A DNA stretch of 64,000 nucleotides from Sphingomonas mali NBRC 15500. GTDB taxonomy: Bacteria > Pseudomonadota > Alphaproteobacteria > Sphingomonadales > Sphingomonadaceae. The notes beneath the pieces were generated by a model. That model did no database searches and was not told the DNA's origin. It worked only from the letters and a program-made list of their open reading frames with translations. Position numbers and translations under genes: made by a program. Below, one piece after another: positions 1 to 10,100 of this stretch. The DNA lies in assembly GCF_001598415.1 (NCBI RefSeq), contig NZ_BCYX01000003.1, forward strand, positions 182,228 through 246,227, in the 5' to 3' direction. Within the stretch, counting starts at the first letter, position 1; every line of letters begins with the position of its first letter.

Positions 1-539
1 CGATCGGCTGGTCTCCGTTCGGGATGGATCCGACCTATTCCAATTTCCCGCTCGGCGGTCTGAACACGCCCGAGAATCTCGAAGCTGTCTCTTCCAAATT
101 CGCGCTGATGGCGCCGATCGCGCAGGAATGGGCTCGGCTCGCGTACGACCATCCCACGGTCGGTTTCGCGAAGGGTCAGGACGTGTCGGATCAGTCCGCG
201 ATTCTCGGCCGCTGGAAGATCACTGCGCAATACGGGCTTTGGGAGTTCGGGGGCCGCGATGCCCCGCCAAATCCCAACAAGGACCGTCCCGTTGGCGGCG
301 CGGCAGTCATCGGGCTAGGTCCCGATGAATTCTTGCTTGCCGGGTCCGACGTGCGCCTCGCTTTCAGCGAAACCGCCCCCGCACCCGATGGCGGTGGACG
401 TTTCATGGTGGTCGAGGAAGGCACGTTCCAGAATGGCCGCTGGCTCATGAAGCGCCGTTGGAACGGCGACCAGGTGGATCACGGCATCAACCTGACGAAG
501 CCGACGCTCCTCAAGGTACGGTTCGGCATCTCTCGCTGA
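1..539 (+). CDS. GH35-like beta-galactosidase, C-terminal part (DUF5597), cut by window edge
   Basis: The reading frame is open from the first complete codon at position 3, so the 5' part of the gene lies outside the window. About 179 residues remain. They begin with a GWSPFGMDPTYSNFPLG stretch and continue into a beta-rich tail containing GRWKITAQYG, a PPNPNKDRPVGGAAVIG stretch and LGPDEFLLAGSDVRLAF. This pattern matches, from memory, the DUF5597 domain that ends GH35-family beta-galactosidase-like proteins of sphingomonads and Caulobacter. The catalytic TIM barrel is not visible, so activity cannot be judged. The LacI regulator and sugar-acid aldehyde dehydrogenase downstream fit a carbohydrate-utilisation locus. 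The ATG at position 24 is internal and is not the start. Confidence 0.75.
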   Translation, partial: IGWSPFGMDPTYSNFPLGGLNTPENLEAVSSKFALMAPIAQEWARLAYDHPTVGFAKGQDVSDQSAILGRWKITAQYGLWEFGGRDAPPNPNKDRPVGGAAVIGLGPDEFLLAGSDVRLAFSETAPAPDGGGRFMVVEEGTFQNGRWLMKRRWNGDQVDHGINLTKPTLLKVRFGISR

Positions 540-819
540 TTGGTCGGTTGGCGCCGCAAATCTTCCCACTCAAGGTGGGGTTTGTTCGTGTGGCCGACAC
601 GGGTCGCTGATCGAATTTTGGCCAGTCGCGGTAATGAGCCCAAGTCTTTGGAGAGTTTCGATATTCGTATGATTCTCGTTCTCTTTATCCAGACCTCGAT
701 AAGGAAGCCTTGGCGGCGCACCGGATCGGCGCGCTCCCGCGAGCCGCGCCGGTCAATATAGTAGCGGCACTGTAACAGCGTGGCGCGGCGTTCGTTAACG
801 CCGGCCTGCGTCGTGCCCG

Positions 820-1884
820 CTAACCCGGCGGGCCATCCGACTGACGACGCACGAGCGTAAAATCCAGAACGATCCGGCGCGATTGGCGCCGCTCGCCCTC
901 GCGCCGAGCGGCAATTTCCGACACGAGAATTTCGACCGCCGCACGCGACATGTCGGCGATCGGCTGATGTACCGTCGTCAATTCGGGCCAGATGGCGGTC
1001 GCCAGCGTGGTATCATCGAACCCGCATACGGTGAGTTTACCGGGCACATCCAGTCCGCGACGATGAGCCACCGCGACCGCGGCGGCAGCCATGTCGTCAT
1101 TGCTGGCAAAGATCGCGCTGGGGGGAACGGGCAGGTCGAGCAGTTTTTCCGCTGCTTCGAGACCCGACCGATAGGAGAATAGCCCCTGGACGATCAGCGC
1201 CTCGTCGACCGCGATGCCTTCTTCTACGAGCGCGGCGCGGTATCCATCCAGTCGGCGCGCACTGGCGGTCTGGTCGGGATTGCCGATGATGAATCCGATC
1301 CGCTTGTGGCCCAGACCCGCAATCTGACGGGTCATGGCGCGAGCAGCATCGAAATCATCGATGCTGACCGCCGAGACGCCCTCCGCCGGAAGCCCCGAGG
1401 CGACGACGACAGCCGTCACCTTTTCCGCAGCGAGCAATGCCAGGAGGGGCTTTGAATCGCAGAGCGGCGGGGGCAGCAGAATGCCGTCGATGCCGCCGGC
1501 CATGAGATGCCGCGCCGCAGCCTCCTCGCCGCCAGGATCGCATTTCTCGACGATCAGCTGGATGTCGCTGCGACTTGCCTGATCGAGCGTGCCGACGAGA
1601 AATTCGCTGAGATAGGCCGCGCTCGGATTGCTGTAGAGCAGCCCGACGCGGACCTGCCCGCCACCCGCGAGATTTCGCGCAGCGCGGTTGGGCGCATAAT
1701 TGAGCGCGGCAATCGCCGCGTTGACGGCATCGCGCGCGCGCGGCCGGACATGGCTGGCGCCGTTGATCACGCGCGAAACGGTCATCGGTGAGACGCCCGC
1801 GCGCTGCGCGACGTCGGTGATGGTCGGGGCCCCCGCCCCCTGTCGGCGCGATATCCGCTTAATGTGGCCGCTCTCTTCGTTCAT
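820..1884 (-). CDS. LacI family transcriptional regulator
   Basis: A 354-residue one-domain-plus-sensor repressor. The LacI helix-turn-helix and hinge occupy about residues 20-75 (TITDVAQRAGVSPMTVSRVING, then NYAPNRAARNLAGG). The rest is a periplasmic-binding-protein-like sugar sensor (GLLYSNPSAAYLSEFL, IGFIIGNPDQTASARRLDGY, PSAIFASNDDMAAAAVAVA, CGFDDT), of normal length for the family. It is transcribed away from the aldehyde dehydrogenase at 2238, with a 353-bp shared upstream region that holds two operator-like palindromes. By position it probably controls that gene, its own promoter, and perhaps the GH35 and TonB-receptor genes. The effector is unknown; a sugar or sugar acid is inferred from the neighbours. 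Confidence 0.92.
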   Translation of the reverse strand: MNEESGHIKRISRRQGAGAPTITDVAQRAGVSPMTVSRVINGASHVRPRARDAVNAAIAALNYAPNRAARNLAGGGQVRVGLLYSNPSAAYLSEFLVGTLDQASRSDIQLIVEKCDPGGEEAAARHLMAGGIDGILLPPPLCDSKPLLALLAAEKVTAVVVASGLPAEGVSAVSIDDFDAARAMTRQIAGLGHKRIGFIIGNPDQTASARRLDGYRAALVEEGIAVDEALIVQGLFSYRSGLEAAEKLLDLPVPPSAIFASNDDMAAAAVAVAHRRGLDVPGKLTVCGFDDTTLATAIWPELTTVHQPIADMSRAAVEILVSEIAARREGERRQSRRIVLDFTLVRRQSDGPPG

Positions 1885-1969
1885 CCTGTTCGTCTAGCCC
1901 ACTGCTTCCCACCACGGCCAGCTGAAATACTGGACAGATTGACGGCGATATCGCGCTATCCACCTTATT

Positions 1970-1984
1970 GTTAGCGATCCTAAC
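1970..1984. promoter_or_regulatory. Candidate LacI operator (GTTAG-N5-CTAAC)
   Basis: GTTAGCGATCCTAAC is a perfect 5-bp inverted repeat around a 5-bp spacer, 86 bp upstream of the LacI gene start. Position and symmetry suggest an autoregulatory operator. No binding data; the core spacing is not that of the classic central-CG LacI site. Confidence 0.35.
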
Positions 1985-2195
1985 GATCGAACCGCGCCGC
2001 AATTCCTTGGCTTGTAATGAATGGGATGTCGATATCCCAGCGACATCCTATGCATGGAGCCGGTGTCGTATTTGCCCGATTGCGTACAATTGCGAGGCCC
2101 TAGCGTTCGACGTTATCACGCCGGGGGCAATGATCGAGCTGTCGATACAAATCCGCCACCGCGTCACCGAGCGGATTGCTAGTAGCGCGTAAAAT

Positions 2196-2209
2196 TGGTA
2201 GCGCTCTCA
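2196..2209. promoter_or_regulatory. Candidate LacI-family operator upstream of aldehyde dehydrogenase
   Basis: TGGTAGCGCTCTCA has the central AGCGCT palindrome and TGG/CA edges typical of LacI-family sites such as the TGGTAGCGCTAACA xyl-box of Xanthomonas. It ends 28 bp before the TTG start at 2238, where a repressor would block transcription. Confidence 0.5.
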
Positions 2210-2237
2210 ATCAATAATTAGCACCGGAGACGAGAGG

Positions 2238-3800
2238 TTGTCCGAGATCTTGCCGACAGAAACGCAATCCGCACGCGATTCCGCTTTTCGCGCCATCGAC
2301 CCGTCGCTGGGTGAGGCGATCGAACCGGCCTTCCCCATCGCCGATGCGGCGACGGTGGCGGACACGTGCCGGCGGGCGGACGCGGCATTCGACCTGTTCC
2401 GTGAGCTCGACCCCGATGCCCGGGCATCGCTGCTCGAGGCGATCGCGACCGAAATCGAAGCGCTTGGCGACCCGCTGATTCTGCGCGCGATGAGCGAAAG
2501 CGGATTGCCCCGTGCGCGGCTGGAAGGCGAGCGTGCCCGGACCACAGGACAATTACGCCTTTTCGCGCGGCTGTTGCGTCAGGGTCGCTGGGCCGGCGTG
2601 ACAATCGATTCCGCGCAACCCGATCGCGTACCCCTGCCCCGCGCCGATTTACGCCAGCGCCGCATCGCGCTCGGCCCCGTCGCGGTTTTTGGCGCCTCGA
2701 ACTTCCCGCTCGCCTTTTCGGTTGCCGGCGGGGACACCGCCTCGGCACTCGCAGCAGGGTGCCCGGTGGTGGTGAAAGGGCATCCGGCGCATCCGGGCAC
2801 GTCGGCTTTGGTCGCCAGGGCGATCCATGCCGCGCTCGACGCGCAGGGCTTGCCCCAAGGCGTGTTCGCGTTGCTACAGGGTCCCGGCACCGATCTCGGT
2901 GCGGCACTGGCCGCCGATCCTCATATCAAGGCGGTGGGTTTCACCGGCTCGCGCGCCGGCGGTCTGGCATTGCTCGAAATCGCGCAACACCGGCCCGAGC
3001 CAATTCCTGTGTTCGCCGAGATGTCGAGCGTCAATCCGGTTCTTCTATTTCCAGGTGCGCTGGCGGCGCGGGCAGCCGCACTCGGCGCCGCTTATGTCGG
3101 TTCGCTGACGCTCGGCGCCGGACAATTCTGCACCAATCCCGGCCTCGTACTGGGAATCGACGGCGCCGATCTCGAGCAGTTCACCACTGCCGCTGCCGAA
3201 GCGCTTGCCGGAACACCCTCGCAAACCATGCTCAGCGGCGGCATCCATGCGGCGTACGAGCGCGGCGTCACCGCACTGTCGAGCCATGACGCAGTGGAGC
3301 AACTGGCCCAGGGCGTCGCCAGCGAGGGCTGCAATCGCGGTCGCGCCGCGCTGCTGCGGACCGATGCGGCCAGCTTCCTTGCCGATCCCGTCTTGTCGCA
3401 CGAAGTGTTCGGTGCCGCCTCGCTGATCGTACGTTGTCGCGACATGGCCGAACTTCGGATGGTGATCGAGCGGATCGAGGGCCAGCTGACGATCACATTG
3501 CAGATCGACGATTCCGATCTGTCGGATGCGGCCGCGCTCATGCCGCTGCTCGAACGAAAGGCGGGCCGAATCCTGGCCAATGGTTGGCCGACCGGGGTCG
3601 AGGTGTCACCCGCGATGGTTCATGGCGGTCCTTTTCCCGCGACGTCGGACTCGCGCACCACGTCGGTGGGCACCGCGGCGATCGAACGTTTCCTGAGACC
3701 GGTTTGCTATCAGGATTTGCCCGACGCGCTGCTGCCCAAGCCGGTCAAACACGACAACCCGCTGGCGCTGCCCCGCCTTGTCGACGGCGAGCCGGGCTGA
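2238..3800 (+). CDS. NADP-type aldehyde dehydrogenase, likely 2,5-dioxovalerate (ketoglutarate semialdehyde) dehydrogenase
   Basis: A 520-residue aldehyde dehydrogenase. Seen in the sequence: Rossmann region with [17 protein letters not shown] and [13 protein letters not shown], the [10 protein letters not shown] cofactor loop, catalytic Glu261 in [10 protein letters not shown], and nucleophile Cys298 in [10 protein letters not shown]. The EMSSVNP and QFCTNPG forms are typical of the branch that oxidises 2,5-dioxopentanoate to 2-oxoglutarate, the last step of the non-phosphorylating pathways for pentoses and hexuronic acids. The TTG start is preceded by GGAG about nine bases upstream; no ATG fits better. 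It diverges from the LacI regulator and carries a LacI-type operator candidate just upstream. The exact sugar pathway is not determined because no other pathway enzyme lies in the window. Confidence 0.85.
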   Translation: MSEILPTETQSARDSAFRAIDPSLGEAIEPAFPIADAATVADTCRRADAAFDLFRELDPDARASLLEAIATEIEALGDPLILRAMSESGLPRARLEGERARTTGQLRLFARLLRQGRWAGVTIDSAQPDRVPLPRADLRQRRIALGPVAVFGASNFPLAFSVAGGDTASALAAGCPVVVKGHPAHPGTSALVARAIHAALDAQGLPQGVFALLQGPGTDLGAALAADPHIKAVGFTGSRAGGLALLEIAQHRPEPIPVFAEMSSVNPVLLFPGALAARAAALGAAYVGSLTLGAGQFCTNPGLVLGIDGADLEQFTTAAAEALAGTPSQTMLSGGIHAAYERGVTALSSHDAVEQLAQGVASEGCNRGRAALLRTDAASFLADPVLSHEVFGAASLIVRCRDMAELRMVIERIEGQLTITLQIDDSDLSDAAALMPLLERKAGRILANGWPTGVEVSPAMVHGGPFPATSDSRTTSVGTAAIERFLRPVCYQDLPDALLPKPVKHDNPLALPRLVDGEPG

Positions 3801-4050
3801 GCGCATCTCCCGTTCCCTCCTCTAGTTTCGCACCACGGGCGGCGCACGAAGCATGGCGGCGCGGCTGCCGACGGCCGCAAGGGTCGCGCCCGGTATTACG
3901 ATGACCTGGGAGCTCGCCCCGACGGCGACCGATTGGGGCCGGCGCGCCCGAAAAAGTCGAGGCGGTACATGGCGACCGAAATGCCCTATCCGTGGCAGGC
4001 GAGTCCGCTGGTAGCCCTATAAGGCATCGCGATCGCCTCCTTGTGGTCCG

Positions 4051-5589
4051 TCACGCCGCAAGTGGCGGAGCCTGGCAATGTCGGGCGATGAACTCGGCCT
4101 GGGTCGGCATCGCGGCGGCAGTCCTGGCGATCACGTCGCGCAGATGGGCCAGAAAATCGCGGGATTCATCGCTGGGCAACGCATCGGCCAGCGGATCCTG
4201 GCCGCGCGGCATCTCGTTCTGGCCGAGCAGCACGGCAACCCAACTGTCTTCGGTAAACAAATCGTCCTGCCGCCGAAAAACGCGCGCATTGCCGCGCCAT
4301 AATTCGAGTTTTTCGGCCAGACTGTCGGGCACGGACATCGTCCGGCAATTTCGCCAGAGCGGCGTGTCGTCGCGCTGGGTGGCATGGTAATGAAGGATGA
4401 CGAAATCGCGCACTTGTTCATATTCCAGGCGCAACGTGCGGTTATACTCGTCGATCTCGTGCTGCGCGAAACTCCGGTCGGGGAACAAGGCGAGCAGCCG
4501 GGCGATACCTGATTGGATCAGATGGATGCTGGTCGATTCGAGTGGTTCGAGGAACCCCGCCGACAGCCCGATCGCGACGCAATTCTTGACCCAGAGTGTC
4601 TCGCGCCGCCCGGCCGTGAAACGCAGCCGGCGTGGGTCCGCGGCCAACTGGCCTTCGAGCGTGGCGCGCAGCCGCGCCTCGGCCGCGTCATCCTCAAGAT
4701 GGGCGCTCGAATAGACATAGCCATTGCCCATTCGGTGTTGGAGCGGAATGCGCCAGCGCCAGCCCGCCGCGTCAGCGGTTGCCCGGGTATAGGGGACCGG
4801 AGGCTCAGGGTTGGCGCAGGGCGCGGCGATCGCGCGATCGCACGGAAGCCAATGCTGCCAACTCTCGAATTTCACGTCGAGCGCGTTGCCCAAGATGAGC
4901 GAGCGGAAGCCGGAGCAATCGATGAACAACTCGCCCTCGATCCGTCGCCCATCGGCGAGCACCACGCCCGTGACGAAGCCGTTCTCCGGCTCGAGATCGA
5001 CCTTTTCGATCCGCCCCTCGATCCGCGTCACGCCACTCCGCTCGGCCAGCCCGCGAAGATAATGGGCGTAAAGCCCGGCGTCGAAATGGAAGGCGTAACC
5101 CAGCGACGCCAGGACTGACGCGGGATCGCCCGCCGGCCGCGTGAAGCGGCCGCGCAGCGCCGCCTGCACGGCAATGCTGTAATCGCCGATCCTGCCCGCC
5201 TCGCGTGCCGAAGCGGCAGTGCGCGTCTGGCGTAGCCAGATGTTGTGGAACTTGATCCCCACCGCATCGCGGCCAAGCCGCCCGAACGGATGGATGTAGC
5301 GATCGTCCGGCCGGCCCCAGCCGACGAACTCGATGCCGAGCTTGAAGGTTGCCTGCGTCGCGCGAACGAAATCGTCTTCGTCGATGCCGAGCAAGCGATT
5401 GAAGTCGTGCAGTGTGGGAATCGTCGCCTCGCCGACTCCGACCGTGCCGATCTCATCGGACTCGATCAGAGTCACCGCGACGCCGGCGGCCGTCAGCCGC
5501 GCCAACGCCGCCGCGGTCATCCAGCCGGCGGTACCACCGCCGACAATGACGACGCGCTTGATCGGCCCTTCGCCGCGCCCGCCGGTCAT
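4051..5589 (-). CDS. Tryptophan halogenase family flavoprotein (second of pair)
   Basis: A 512-residue flavin-dependent halogenase-like protein. The FAD-binding GGGTAGW lies near residues 17-23, followed by GVGEATIPTLHDF. A Lys in the TFKLGIEF segment lines up with the catalytic Lys of PrnA-type enzymes. The family signature WxWxIP is intact (WRWRIPLQHR), followed by GNGYVYSS. The ATG overlaps the stop of the upstream halogenase by four bases (ATGA), so the two are translationally coupled. Family members halogenate free tryptophan or other indoles, but the subset next to TonB receptors in sphingomonads and Caulobacter has no assigned substrate, so tryptophan should not be assumed. A flavin reductase partner would be needed and is not encoded nearby. 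Confidence 0.9.
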   Translation of the reverse strand: MTGGRGEGPIKRVVIVGGGTAGWMTAAALARLTAAGVAVTLIESDEIGTVGVGEATIPTLHDFNRLLGIDEDDFVRATQATFKLGIEFVGWGRPDDRYIHPFGRLGRDAVGIKFHNIWLRQTRTAASAREAGRIGDYSIAVQAALRGRFTRPAGDPASVLASLGYAFHFDAGLYAHYLRGLAERSGVTRIEGRIEKVDLEPENGFVTGVVLADGRRIEGELFIDCSGFRSLILGNALDVKFESWQHWLPCDRAIAAPCANPEPPVPYTRATADAAGWRWRIPLQHRMGNGYVYSSAHLEDDAAEARLRATLEGQLAADPRRLRFTAGRRETLWVKNCVAIGLSAGFLEPLESTSIHLIQSGIARLLALFPDRSFAQHEIDEYNRTLRLEYEQVRDFVILHYHATQRDDTPLWRNCRTMSVPDSLAEKLELWRGNARVFRRQDDLFTEDSWVAVLLGQNEMPRGQDPLADALPSDESRDFLAHLRDVIARTAAAMPTQAEFIARHCQAPPLAA

Positions 5590-7136
5590 GCTCGCTTCCC
5601 CTGCGGTCCGAACCCGGCGGTCTGCGCATATCGCACGAGTTCGCGGTTGCTCGGCAACGTCCGGATCGCATAATCGGCCTGCCGCTGCACTTCGGCAAAG
5701 GCGGCGCGCGCGTCGTCATGATAGCGATAAGCGCCGGCCTTGGCCGACAGATCGGTCTTCCAGCCCATGCCGTACAGGACATATTGCCAGCTCGGCTCGG
5801 CGAAGATGTCGACGTTGGCGTCGATATCGATCTCAGTCGGGGGACGAAAACGCCAGCGATCGAGCAGTTCGTGCAGCGAGTCCCGGCTCGTCGAAGGGTC
5901 GACATTGTCCCGCCAGAAATCACTGTCCCGGCGCTGGCTGATCGAATAATGCAACTTGATGAAATCGAGCGCACGCTCGTAGCGGCGACGCATGATATGG
6001 TTGAACTGGCGCGCCGAAGTTTCGAAATCGCCGCCCCAGGGAAACAGATTGGCGACCATCGCCGCGGCGACTTCCGCAAAGACGATGCCGGTTGCCTCGA
6101 GCGGCTCGAAGAACCCGCTCGACAGCCCGATCGCGACGCAGTTTTTCACCCAATTAATTTCGCGGTAGCCGCCCTCGAAGCGAATCTTGCGCGTCTCTAG
6201 CCGCTCGCCGGCTGGACCGACATAGTCGCGCAGCACCGCCTCGGCGCGGGCATCGTCGGTATGCGACGAGGAATAAACGTGCCCGATGCCACGGCGCCGG
6301 TCGAGCCCGATGTCCCAAATCCATCCCGCTTCCTGCGCGGTCGAGATGGTATAGGAAGCGATCGGCGCGTCTTCGGTCGCATAGGGCACCTGGATCGCCA
6401 GCGCGGTATCGCAGAACAGTACGTCCCGGCACGATCGATAGGGGCTGCCCAACGCCTTGCCGATCAGTTCGGCACGAAAGCCGGTGCAATCGATATAGAG
6501 ATCAGCGGTCAGTACGCCATTGGCGGCGGTGCGGACGCCCGCAATGCCTTGCTCGCCCGTCAACACCTCTTCGACCGTGTCGATCAGATGGGTGACACCA
6601 TTGGCGATGCCCTGGTCTCGCAGCAATTGCGCGAGCGTTACCGCATCGAAATGGAAGGCATAGTTGAGCGGCGCGACATAGTCCGGATGGGTCGGCAACT
6701 TGGGCGCGCGGCGGGCATCCGCGGCCTTTTTCTGCGGTGTGTTGACCTCGTCCCAATTCTCGTCGCCTGCCAGGCCCAGCAGCCAATAAGGCAACAGATC
6801 GAGCCCCTCGCGATCCTCGGTGCTCTGGAACGAATGGAGATAGTGATCGTGCCGACCGGTGCCGGGAGCGTGCCGCCAATGGGCGAATTTTGCCCCTTGT
6901 TTGAACGTCGCGCCGCACCGGCGGATCATCTCGGCCTCGTCGACGCCGATCGTCGCCAATGTCTTTCGGATCGTCGGGAAGGTGCCCTCCCCCACGCCGA
7001 GAATGCCGATCTCCTTCGATTCAACGAGCGTGATCGCAACCGCGCCCGGCAAATCGGCGCCCAGCCTTTTGGCGAGGTACCCCGCGCTCAGCCAGCCGGC
7101 GGTACCGCCGCCGACGATGATCACCCGCTTCATCAT
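5586..7136 (-). CDS. Tryptophan halogenase family flavoprotein (first of pair)
   Basis: A 516-residue paralogue of the next gene. The FAD-binding segment is VIIVGGGTAGWLSAGYLAKRL at the N-terminus, followed by GILGVGEGTFPTI and ATFKQGAKFAHW with the Lys expected for the catalytic position. The signature normally read as WxWxIP is WIWDIG here, a variant I associate with TonB-linked members. The start is taken as ATG 7136 (MMKRVIIVGGG) because the flavin-binding strand must lie at the N-terminus; a longer frame reaches 7199 but its extra 21 residues look non-coding. It follows the TonB receptor with a 62-bp gap and overlaps the second halogenase by four bases, so one minus-strand operon is likely. 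Confidence 0.88.
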   Translation of the reverse strand: MMKRVIIVGGGTAGWLSAGYLAKRLGADLPGAVAITLVESKEIGILGVGEGTFPTIRKTLATIGVDEAEMIRRCGATFKQGAKFAHWRHAPGTGRHDHYLHSFQSTEDREGLDLLPYWLLGLAGDENWDEVNTPQKKAADARRAPKLPTHPDYVAPLNYAFHFDAVTLAQLLRDQGIANGVTHLIDTVEEVLTGEQGIAGVRTAANGVLTADLYIDCTGFRAELIGKALGSPYRSCRDVLFCDTALAIQVPYATEDAPIASYTISTAQEAGWIWDIGLDRRRGIGHVYSSSHTDDARAEAVLRDYVGPAGERLETRKIRFEGGYREINWVKNCVAIGLSSGFFEPLEATGIVFAEVAAAMVANLFPWGGDFETSARQFNHIMRRRYERALDFIKLHYSISQRRDSDFWRDNVDPSTSRDSLHELLDRWRFRPPTEIDIDANVDIFAEPSWQYVLYGMGWKTDLSAKAGAYRYHDDARAAFAEVQRQADYAIRTLPSNRELVRYAQTAGFGPQGKRA

Positions 7137-7198
7137 GTCCCGTCCGCCCGATCGTTTCGGCCGCCAGGTTATGCAACCCGGCGGCCGAAGGCGACACA

Positions 7199-10100
7199 TC
7201 AGAATGCGAGGTTGATCCCGGTGCTGATGCGCCGATCGGTCTGGAACCAGCTACGCCCGTACAGCTTGTCGCCGGGATACCCGCCCATCAAGGTGCGCTG
7301 CATCGAGTTGGTCAGGTTGGTGCCCTGGATCGAGAAGGAGAAGTTCTCGGTGACCTTGAACCTGGCACCAGCTTCCAACTGGCCGTAATTGGCGCCATAG
7401 ATCGGCAGCGCGATCTGAACGGGCGTGGAGACGCCCGGCGCGGAAAAGTAATTGTAAGTCGGGTTGGTGCCGTTGCTGTTGGTCGATTGCAGATAACGTG
7501 ACCGCCAAGAATAGGCGACGCGGAACGAGACCGCCTTGCGCTCGTACAGCAGCACCGCGTTGAAGTTATGCCTGGACAATCCAACCAGCGGAGCGTTGTT
7601 GTGAATCCCGCCGTTGATGTCGCGATACAGGTCTCCCGGATTCTTGCTGTCGACGAAGGTGTAATTGCCTTCGAAGCCAAGCCCGCTGAGGACGCCCGGC
7701 AGCTTGTCGAAGAAGATGCGTCCGCCGATCTCGAAGCCCTTGACCGTCGCGGCCTTGGGCGAATTGATATAGTCGGTCGCCGCCGCCAGTGCGGTTTCAG
7801 TGGTCCCGTCCTGGAAGACGAACGTCACATTTCGCTGCGTCAGCGAATAGACCGGCAGGTTGGTTAAACGCTTATAGAATGGCGCCAGGTGGAAGGAGGT
7901 GCCGGGGCGGGGATAATATTCCAACGACAGGTCGAAATTGTTCGACATGGTCGGCTTGAGGAGCGGATTGCCCGTGTCGGCGGTAAAATTGGTGAAGATG
8001 TTCGGATCACCGGGATTAGCACCGCCGATCGTCGCCGCGCCGGTCGAGCCTGACGCGCGCAAGGCATTGAACGTCGGCAAGTCCATGGTGATGTTGTATC
8101 CGAAGCGGATCTTGGCGTTCGGGGCCAGCGCATAGTCGAAATTGATCGACGGCAGGACGCGCGTGAAGGAAGCCTTGCCGCCACGCGGAACCCCCATATT
8201 TACGAGCGTCTGCAGCTGGCCGTTCCGGACGAAGGTCGCGCCGTTCTGCTGAACGAAGCCGCTGCCTTCGTTCTCGATGTGGACGACACGCACGCCGACG
8301 TTGCCGGAAAGGCCAAGGCCTTCGGACCCGAACCGCGCGAGCGCATAGCCGGCGTAGGTCTTGGTCTCGTTATCGACCCGATCGAACGGCAGCACGAAAC
8401 CGATCGGCCGGATGCCCCCGGCGCCCCCATAGCCGGTCTGCGGCAGCGGACCGGATGCCGAGCAGTTGTTGTAGAGATCGCTGCCGGGGGCACCGCAAAA
8501 GCCCGCGGGCGGCGAGGCGGTTAGCTGCGCGCGATTGAAGCGGCGGACGAGCTCGTCGGTCGGGAACATCAGGTTCCCCGGTAGTGCCGCTTGGCCGTGG
8601 AAGAAATTCTTGAAGACGTGGAGCTCGACGTCGCCCGGAGCGGCGTTGGCATAGGTCAGCTGCGGATCGCCGTTCCAACCGCGGCCCAGCGCCGCCCAAT
8701 TGTAGCCGTTATTATAGTCGCGCTCGGTCCGCTTGGCCGCACGCCCCCCGATCTTGATCGATTTGAAGAAGCTGTCCTCGAACTTGTATTCGAGATCGAG
8801 GCTCGCCGAATCGAGCCGCCCGCTATTGTCCTCCTGGTGCGGCATAGATGCTGCCCAGAAGTAATTGGCTGGATCGTTGAATTTCGCCTGCGAGCCCGCG
8901 GGCATGGTGACGAGCGGCAGGTCGCCGCTCAGGTCGAACCCGAACCCACCCGGAAACGCAACGTCACGGAACACGTCCATGCGATCGGAAAGCTGTGCCG
9001 AATCGACGCGCTGGAGGGCGCCCTTGATCGACAATGGGCTATTCGTCGGCGACCAGTCGAAGCTCAGCGAATAATCCTTGGTCGTCGTCCTGCTGGCATA
9101 GGCGCCCTTGTTGCCGCCGCTCGTCGTTGAACCAGTGGGCAGGAAGCTCGATTGATCGCGATTGAACAGCTCCGGCGTCGAGATCAGCATGTTGTTGCTG
9201 TCGAACTTGCTGTTCGTCGGATCGACGGCCATCGACTGCGACGATACGAATGCCCCCCAGTCGCCCGACCGGTTCTTGTAGCGCGACTGGAAGAAGGTGC
9301 CGGTGAAGGTCAGCGAATCGGACGGCGCCCACTGCACAGCCCCATAGATGCCGGTGCGGGTACGCTGGAACTGCTCCTCGCCGTAAGTATAGCCACCCGG
9401 AATATAATAATCGGCGCCCGAGATGTGCTGACGGTAATAGGGCTCCACCCGGAAAAAGTCCGAGGTCGAGCTAAGGCGACTATATGCGACGTCGCCAAGG
9501 ATGCCGATCTCGCCGATCGGGGTCGACCAGCGCTTGGTGACCAGGATCGATCCCGACAGATCGCCCTTGCGCGCGAGATCGCCCATGCTGAGGTCGCCGG
9601 TTGCGGCGACGTGAAAGCGATCGTCCTTATAATCGAACGGCACTTTGGTGCGCAGGTCGATCTGGCCGCCGGTGCCGCCCTCGATCAGGTCCGCGGTCGA
9701 TGCCTTGTACACGTCGACCGCCGCCATCATCTCCGGGGTGACATCCCCGAACTGCAGCGAGCGCCCGTTGTTCGCGCTGAAGATCTCGCGCCCATTGAGC
9801 CGCGAGGCGACACCGGTCAGACCGCGCACCTGGATGCCCGTTCCCTCGACCGAATAGTGATCGGGGTCGTTCAGCGCACCGAAGCGCACGATGGTGACAC
9901 CCGACACGCGCTGCAGCACTTCGGTGATCGAGTTGTCCGGCAGTTTGCCGGCGTCATCGGCGACGACCGAGTCGATGATGGTCTCGCTCCGGCGCTTGCG
10001 CTCGTCGGCAGCCTGCAACGCCGCCCGGCGACCGGTTACGACGATGTCCTTGCCATCGCCCTTGGCCGCGTCGCCGCCGTCTTGCGCGCTAGGAGCATCC

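Larger units (their letters stand above)
1885..2237. other. 353-bp divergent promoter region, lacI / aldehyde dehydrogenase
   Basis: No convincing coding sequence. The stretch is visibly more AT-rich than its flanks and carries two operator-like palindromes, at 1970-1984 and 2196-2209. It serves as the upstream region for both divergent genes. Confidence 0.6.

Noticed and set aside
540..819. Small plus-strand frame after the GH35 gene
   Set aside because: The translation is Arg/Ser/Trp-rich with no family resemblance, and no ribosome site is visible; read as spacer.
3801..4050. Possible gene remnant after the aldehyde dehydrogenase
   Set aside because: A frame with GRKGRARYYDDLGARPDGDR looks protein-like but has no start, no family I can name and stops early. 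It is treated as non-coding.
7137..7199. Extended N-terminus of the first halogenase
   Set aside because: The 21 extra residues are Arg/Pro/Cys-rich and unlike any halogenase start. The flavin-binding motif must lie near the true N-terminus.
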